From positions 1-64,000 of the forward strand of contig JABCTZ010000022.1 in assembly GCA_018238155.1 (NCBI GenBank): a stretch of DNA of 64,000 nucleotides, written 5' to 3'. The stretch comes from Candidatus Heimdallarchaeota archaeon (GTDB lineage: Archaea; Asgardarchaeota; Heimdallarchaeia; JABLTI01). The number at the start of each line of letters is the position of its first letter. Within the stretch, counting starts at the first letter, position 1. Below the pieces are notes generated by a model. It searched no databases and was not told the DNA's origin. It worked only from the letters and a program-made list of their open reading frames with translations. A program made the position numbers and the translations under genes. Below, one piece after another: positions 61,126 through 64,000 of the stretch.

Positions 61126-61686
61126 TCAAGGATGTAAGTAGCCAGTTTTTCTCCTCACTTCTTTACCATCTTTATTGATATATGAATAATCAATTCTTAA
61201 ATAATATTTCTTTATATTGTATTTTTCCAACTTGCAATTCTCAAGTGTGTATGTTACTTTATCTTTTGGTGCAAGCTCAAATACTTTTGTGCCTTTAATA
61301 GATTTGATTTCATCAAAATAATTGTAACTCCATCCTACAGTTTTTAATACGTAAAATTCGATTTTATGTAAAGTAACAATTGTATCAAAATCACCCATAT
61401 TACGAACAATAAATTGTAAATTAATTATAAAATCAAATGAATAAGAGAAATATCTACGTTTTTGAGGTTTAAATGCTATTTTGATAAATTGTATTTTTGC
61501 ATCCTTTGGTATTTTTGATTCTATTTCCTTTATCCTTAATTCTTCCATTTTCTCGTCATAACGTTTTTTTCTTACAACTTCAAAAATTTTGAATATAGCT
61601 AGTATTATTCCAAAACCTAGAGAAACAATTGTTAAAATTTCCCAACCACTATCTATTGACCAATCAACTGCCATAATAAATCCCAA
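61126..61686 (-). CDS. Single-pass membrane protein, 186 aa, unknown
   Basis: A hydrophobic helix at residues 15-35 (ILTIVSLGFGIILAIFKIFE) is followed by a charged helical linker and a beta-rich domain (PQKRRYFSYSFDFIINLQFI to the end). The layout is typical of small archaeal membrane proteins with an immunoglobulin-like or similar outer or inner domain. No family is recognised. It closes the right-hand cluster of minus-strand genes. Confidence 0.6.
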   Translation of the reverse strand: MGFIMAVDWSIDSGWEILTIVSLGFGIILAIFKIFEVVRKKRYDEKMEELRIKEIESKIPKDAKIQFIKIAFKPQKRRYFSYSFDFIINLQFIVRNMGDFDTIVTLHKIEFYVLKTVGWSYNYFDEIKSIKGTKVFELAPKDKVTYTLENCKLEKYNIKKYYLRIDYSYINKDGKEVRRKTGYLHP

Positions 61687-61732
61687 TTGAAATTTAACAA
61701 TGAATTATATGAATCTTTTCAATGAAGGAACA

Positions 61733-62047
61733 TCAAGCAAAATACAAAATTACTGTAACAACAATTGAAATTATTGCTAAACCTAAAGCTACAAAGGAAA
61801 TTTTATTAGCTCTACTAGCTTTTCTATTTGCTTCCTTGTTTTCTGCTAAACTATCTTGGTCATAGCGTAACTTAATTCTCACATCTGGGTTATTAACAGT
61901 AATCATTACTAACTCGAGTAATCCACCACTTTCATATTCATATTTTTCAATAACTTTACGGCTAGTAAGACCGATTATAGCTGAAGTTGCATGTTTAAGC
62001 TTTCGTTTGATTCCTTTGAGAAAAGAATAAAAACTTTTTATCTTCAT
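61733..62047 (-). CDS. Small protein with C-terminal membrane helix, 104 aa
   Basis: Basic N-terminal 30 residues, a short globular middle (LLELVMITVNNPDVRIKLRY) and a hydrophobic C-terminal helix (ISFVALGLAIISIVVTVILY). Not recognised. Its ATG overlaps the stop of the upstream gene as ATGA, so translation is coupled. Tail-anchored topology with the basic part in the cytosol is likely. Member of the coupled small-gene cluster. Confidence 0.6.
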   Translation of the reverse strand: MKIKSFYSFLKGIKRKLKHATSAIIGLTSRKVIEKYEYESGGLLELVMITVNNPDVRIKLRYDQDSLAENKEANRKASRANKISFVALGLAIISIVVTVILYFA

Positions 62048-62223
62048 TTAACTCTACCCCTAATCGCTTGTAGAATCGTTCTACCAGTTCTTTGTGCTGA
62101 CATTTTTTTGAACCCGTTTTTCCTTTGTTGTATTTTGCCTTTCAAGACAGCAAAATTGTGCATAATTGACACAATCGGTTTGTCTAGTTGAAAAGTAAAA
62201 TTATCTAATATTCTTTTTTTCAT
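62044..62223 (-). CDS. Small basic protein, 59 aa, translationally coupled
   Basis: A frame from ATG 62223 reading MKKRILDNFTFQLDKPIVSI and ending TILQAIRGRVK. It is strongly basic, with 15 or so Lys/Arg. The start overlaps the stop of the upstream gene (ATGA at 62220-62223) and its own stop overlaps the next ATG (ATGA at 62044-62047). Two such overlaps in a row make a chance frame unlikely. Family unknown; the basic composition suggests nucleic acid or structural binding. Confidence 0.65.
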   Translation of the reverse strand: MKKRILDNFTFQLDKPIVSIMHNFAVLKGKIQQRKNGFKKMSAQRTGRTILQAIRGRVK

Positions 62224-62564
62224 AATTCTCCCTCGATAACCATAAACAAAGTATCAACTACTTCGCTAATATCCTTACAAGCATACACTCTGTCATAACT
62301 GCTCATATCCACAAATTCATCGTGGAGAATTTTGTAATGAATTACTTCGGTAGTAAAATCATCATCAATATATGCGGTAAATCCTTCACTCTGCATTGAT
62401 CCAGCGAATGAATGGTCATATAATTCGTAATGGAATTTTACTTGTCCATTGCGAATGCTTATTTTTGCTGTATCATTGAATCGGAATTCTTCCTCAAGAC
62501 TTTGTTTAATAAAAAGCAAATTGCTTTCTTTTCTAAATCTTCTACGTTTTAATATCTGTAACAT
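62220..62564 (-). CDS. Hypothetical protein, 114 aa
   Basis: A soluble protein with a basic N-terminus (LQILKRRRFRKESNLLFIKQ) and a mixed alpha/beta remainder (KISIRNGQVKFHYELYDHSF and MSSYDRVYACKDISEVVDTL). Not recognised. Preceded by GGGTAGGGG as a possible ribosome binding site. Coupled by an ATGA overlap to the next small gene. Confidence 0.6.
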   Translation of the reverse strand: MLQILKRRRFRKESNLLFIKQSLEEEFRFNDTAKISIRNGQVKFHYELYDHSFAGSMQSEGFTAYIDDDFTTEVIHYKILHDEFVDMSSYDRVYACKDISEVVDTLFMVIEGEL

Positions 62565-62588
62565 TTTTTTCCCCTACCCTTTTCTTTT

Positions 62589-62734
62589 TTATCCATGTCC
62601 TTGACTAACATCAGCATCAATTTTATAATCACTGAAATCTGTCTTTTTCTTTTTATTTCGCCCCTTCTTTAACGGATTTTCTCCATAGGAAGAAAAATCA
62701 AAAATTATTTCTTTTTTACATCAATTTCTGTCAT
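62589..62734 (-). CDS. Small charged protein, about 48 aa, with apparent 1-base deletion
   Basis: From ATG 62734 the frame reads MTEIDVKKK and stops. Adding one A to the 6-A run at 62712-62717 joins it to a protein-like frame that continues IIFDFSSYGENPLKKGRNKK and KTDFSDYKIDADVSQGHG to TAA at 62589. The start lies seven bases after the restored stop of the upstream fibronectin gene. Either a homopolymer error or a -1 frameshift; the family is unknown. Confidence 0.4.
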
Positions 62735-62740
62735 TTCTAT

Positions 62741-63693
62741 TTAACCCACCCCAGATTTTTCCATCATCCCCAAAGATGTTCTCAATCTTTTACCACCTTT
62801 TTTTATGAAGTTATTATGGTCTATTGGTTTTGCAATAAAATCTCGATAATCTGATTGTCCTTTTGTTGCAATATATTCACTATAATCATCTTGAACTGTT
62901 TGTGAATCTCGATAAGCATCAATATCATTTTTTTTGTTGGTGGAATTGTTTGTGTATAATCTTGTTGAACTTGTGTAGCTTCTTCTGGATTGCGTCTAAG
63001 TAATCCAGTTGCTTGAATACCAAGCCAGGGTCTCGCTCTACTCTTCAATGAAAAATTTCTCATCGGTTTAACAACTAAGTTCCCGATACGAACTTTAGCA
63101 TCTATTTTTGATTTATTTGATTTGGCAATAATTTTATCGTTCAGGATCATCTCTACATGCCATTTTTCTCTGTCATCATTCTCGTATTGAAAATTAACAA
63201 TCTGTTTTGTATCAAATTGTATTTGTGTTTCAAAAGACCATTCATTTTTATCTTCTGCAGTGAATTCAACGATTTGGCTTTCATTGATTATAAAAGTATG
63301 ATTTACTCCGTTTTCTTCTTGCTTTGATTGAACGAAAACATTATCATCTCGTGCTGTGAAAATCTTTTCTATCCATTGACCGCCTTGTGGTCTAACTGAA
63401 AATGTGTAAGTTTCATCTTGGAACAAATTAGTTAATTGATATGTTTTTGCTTGAATTTTTTCCGCAATATTCAAATTGAACCCTTTTACTAGAACATCAA
63501 AACTATCAACAATATTTGATTTCCAAGTTATTAGTGCTGAATCACTTGTTGGTTTGATTTGTAGATTAGTGATTGCACTTTCTTCTTGTTGATTTTTGAA
63601 AAATCGTCCTGTAAATCTATTATTTTTTAAATTTTGAAATTTCTCTTTTTTACTCGCAACTATTTTTATTTTTGCATTTATCCTTTCTGTCAT
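62741..63693 (-). CDS. Fibronectin type III domain protein with frameshift at an A run
   Basis: From ATG 63693, with GAGAGGTAAAA as ribosome binding site, residues about 40-115 form a fibronectin III-like domain (ITNLQIKPTSDSALITWKSN to YTFSVRPQGGQWIEK). A beta-rich region follows to about residue 230. In the given frame the gene ends at 62821 with an odd Ile/Gln-rich tail. Adding one A to the 8-A run near 62928-62935 restores protein-like sequence (NDIDAYRDSQTVQDDYSEYI and QSDYRDFIAKPIDHNNFIKK) to a TAA at 62741. Likely a structural or adhesion protein, perhaps of viral origin. Confidence 0.55.
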
Positions 63694-63807
63694 TTTTTGT
63701 TTTACCTCTCATATAAATTTGAAAGGGATAGAAAGAAAGCACATTTTGGAGGAATGTTTAAAAAATTATTTAAGCGAAATCTCCCTACCCCAAATCAGCA
63801 TAATTAT

Positions 63808-64000
63808 TTAAATTGCAATATCCAACAAATGAATTGTTGCACTTTTTGGTCGCCCATCTCCAATAGCGAATGTCTTTTCCGCTTGCGTTATCTGTTTTGT
63901 ATGACCAAAATTCATTGTTCTTGTTTCGGCAATTCCTGAACGAATTTTGTTAATGATCTGACCTTGACCGATTTGCATCTGTCCAACTTGCATTCTTCTA
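63808..64000 (-). CDS. Gln/Gly-rich protein, C-terminal part at the window edge
   Basis: A frame of at least 61 codons from ATG 63993 (MQVGQMQIGQGQIINKIRSG) to TAA at 63808; it is still open at the right edge, so the start may lie beyond. The short GQ-rich repeat followed by a beta-type end (FAIGDGRPKSATIHLLDIAI) resembles fibre tips of viral or tail-like structures, which is only a hint. Upstream of the fibronectin gene on the same strand. Confidence 0.45.
   Translation of the reverse strand, partial: RRMQVGQMQIGQGQIINKIRSGIAETRTMNFGHTKQITQAEKTFAIGDGRPKSATIHLLDIAI

Noticed and set aside
1..64000. General reassignment of TAG or TAA as sense codons
   Set aside because: TAG ends several complete genes at natural positions (4848, 17014, 18571, 59264) and TAA is the most common stop, so interrupted genes are better treated one by one.

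Overview
This window looks like a chromosome segment of an AT-rich archaeon, most likely an Asgard (Promethearchaeota) lineage. The evidence is an archaeal IdsA-type prenyl synthase, archaeal serine hydroxymethyltransferase, a translin homologue, archaeal pilin-type N-termini, a split-intron archaeal tRNA, and eukaryote-like parts (Roadblock/LC7 protein, Arf-like GTPase with a Cys-rich tail, OST-HTH/NYN protein). The lineage call is inference.

Layout. 1-8.7 kb: a large surface protein running off the left edge, then ordinary genes (prenyl synthase, glycerophosphodiesterase, Roadblock protein, translin, a nucleotidylyltransferase). 8.8-14.2 kb: an array of five short cassettes, each bounded by a direct repeat of the 3' part of a tRNA-Lys gene; the intact tRNA-Lys(CTT), carrying two 31-nt introns, lies at 14.02-14.16 kb. 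Four cassettes hold one toxin-antitoxin pair each (MNT/HEPN, AbrB/PIN, HEPN/MNT, PIN/RHH). 14.4-18.1 kb: broken genes and a 7TM sensor-like protein.

18.2-38.4 kb: two insertions behind the 3' end of ppdK (pyruvate phosphate dikinase). The intact ppdK is at 38.4-41.1 kb. C-terminal ppdK fragments that start at the same codon lie at 18.2 and 21.5 kb, both abutting a shared TGGAGGA motif. The smaller insertion (18.5-21.5 kb) carries a surface beta-propeller protein and a secreted caspase-like protease. The larger one (21.8-38.4 kb) carries an operon for a 1212-residue protein with a C-terminal Cas1 domain, an MrfA/Hrq1-like helicase split by a TAG codon, and a metallophosphatase, plus NYN, EEP-nuclease, HEAT-CHAT protease, LAGLIDADG and PD-(D/E)xK genes. 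I read this as a Cas1-bearing integrated defence island. It is the strongest candidate here for an undescribed system.

41-61 kb: core genes (a giant pilin-like repeat protein, a serine-palmitoyltransferase-like enzyme, SfsA, TauE-type permease, sdhAB, class II aldolase, glmS, Arf-like GTPase, glyA). 61.1-64 kb: a one-strand run of small, coupled, unrecognised genes plus a fibronectin III protein, possibly viral. Several genes here and at 8.6 kb carry single-base shifts in homopolymers, so part of the broken-gene signal may be assembly error; the in-frame TAG/TAA codons are not in homopolymers.
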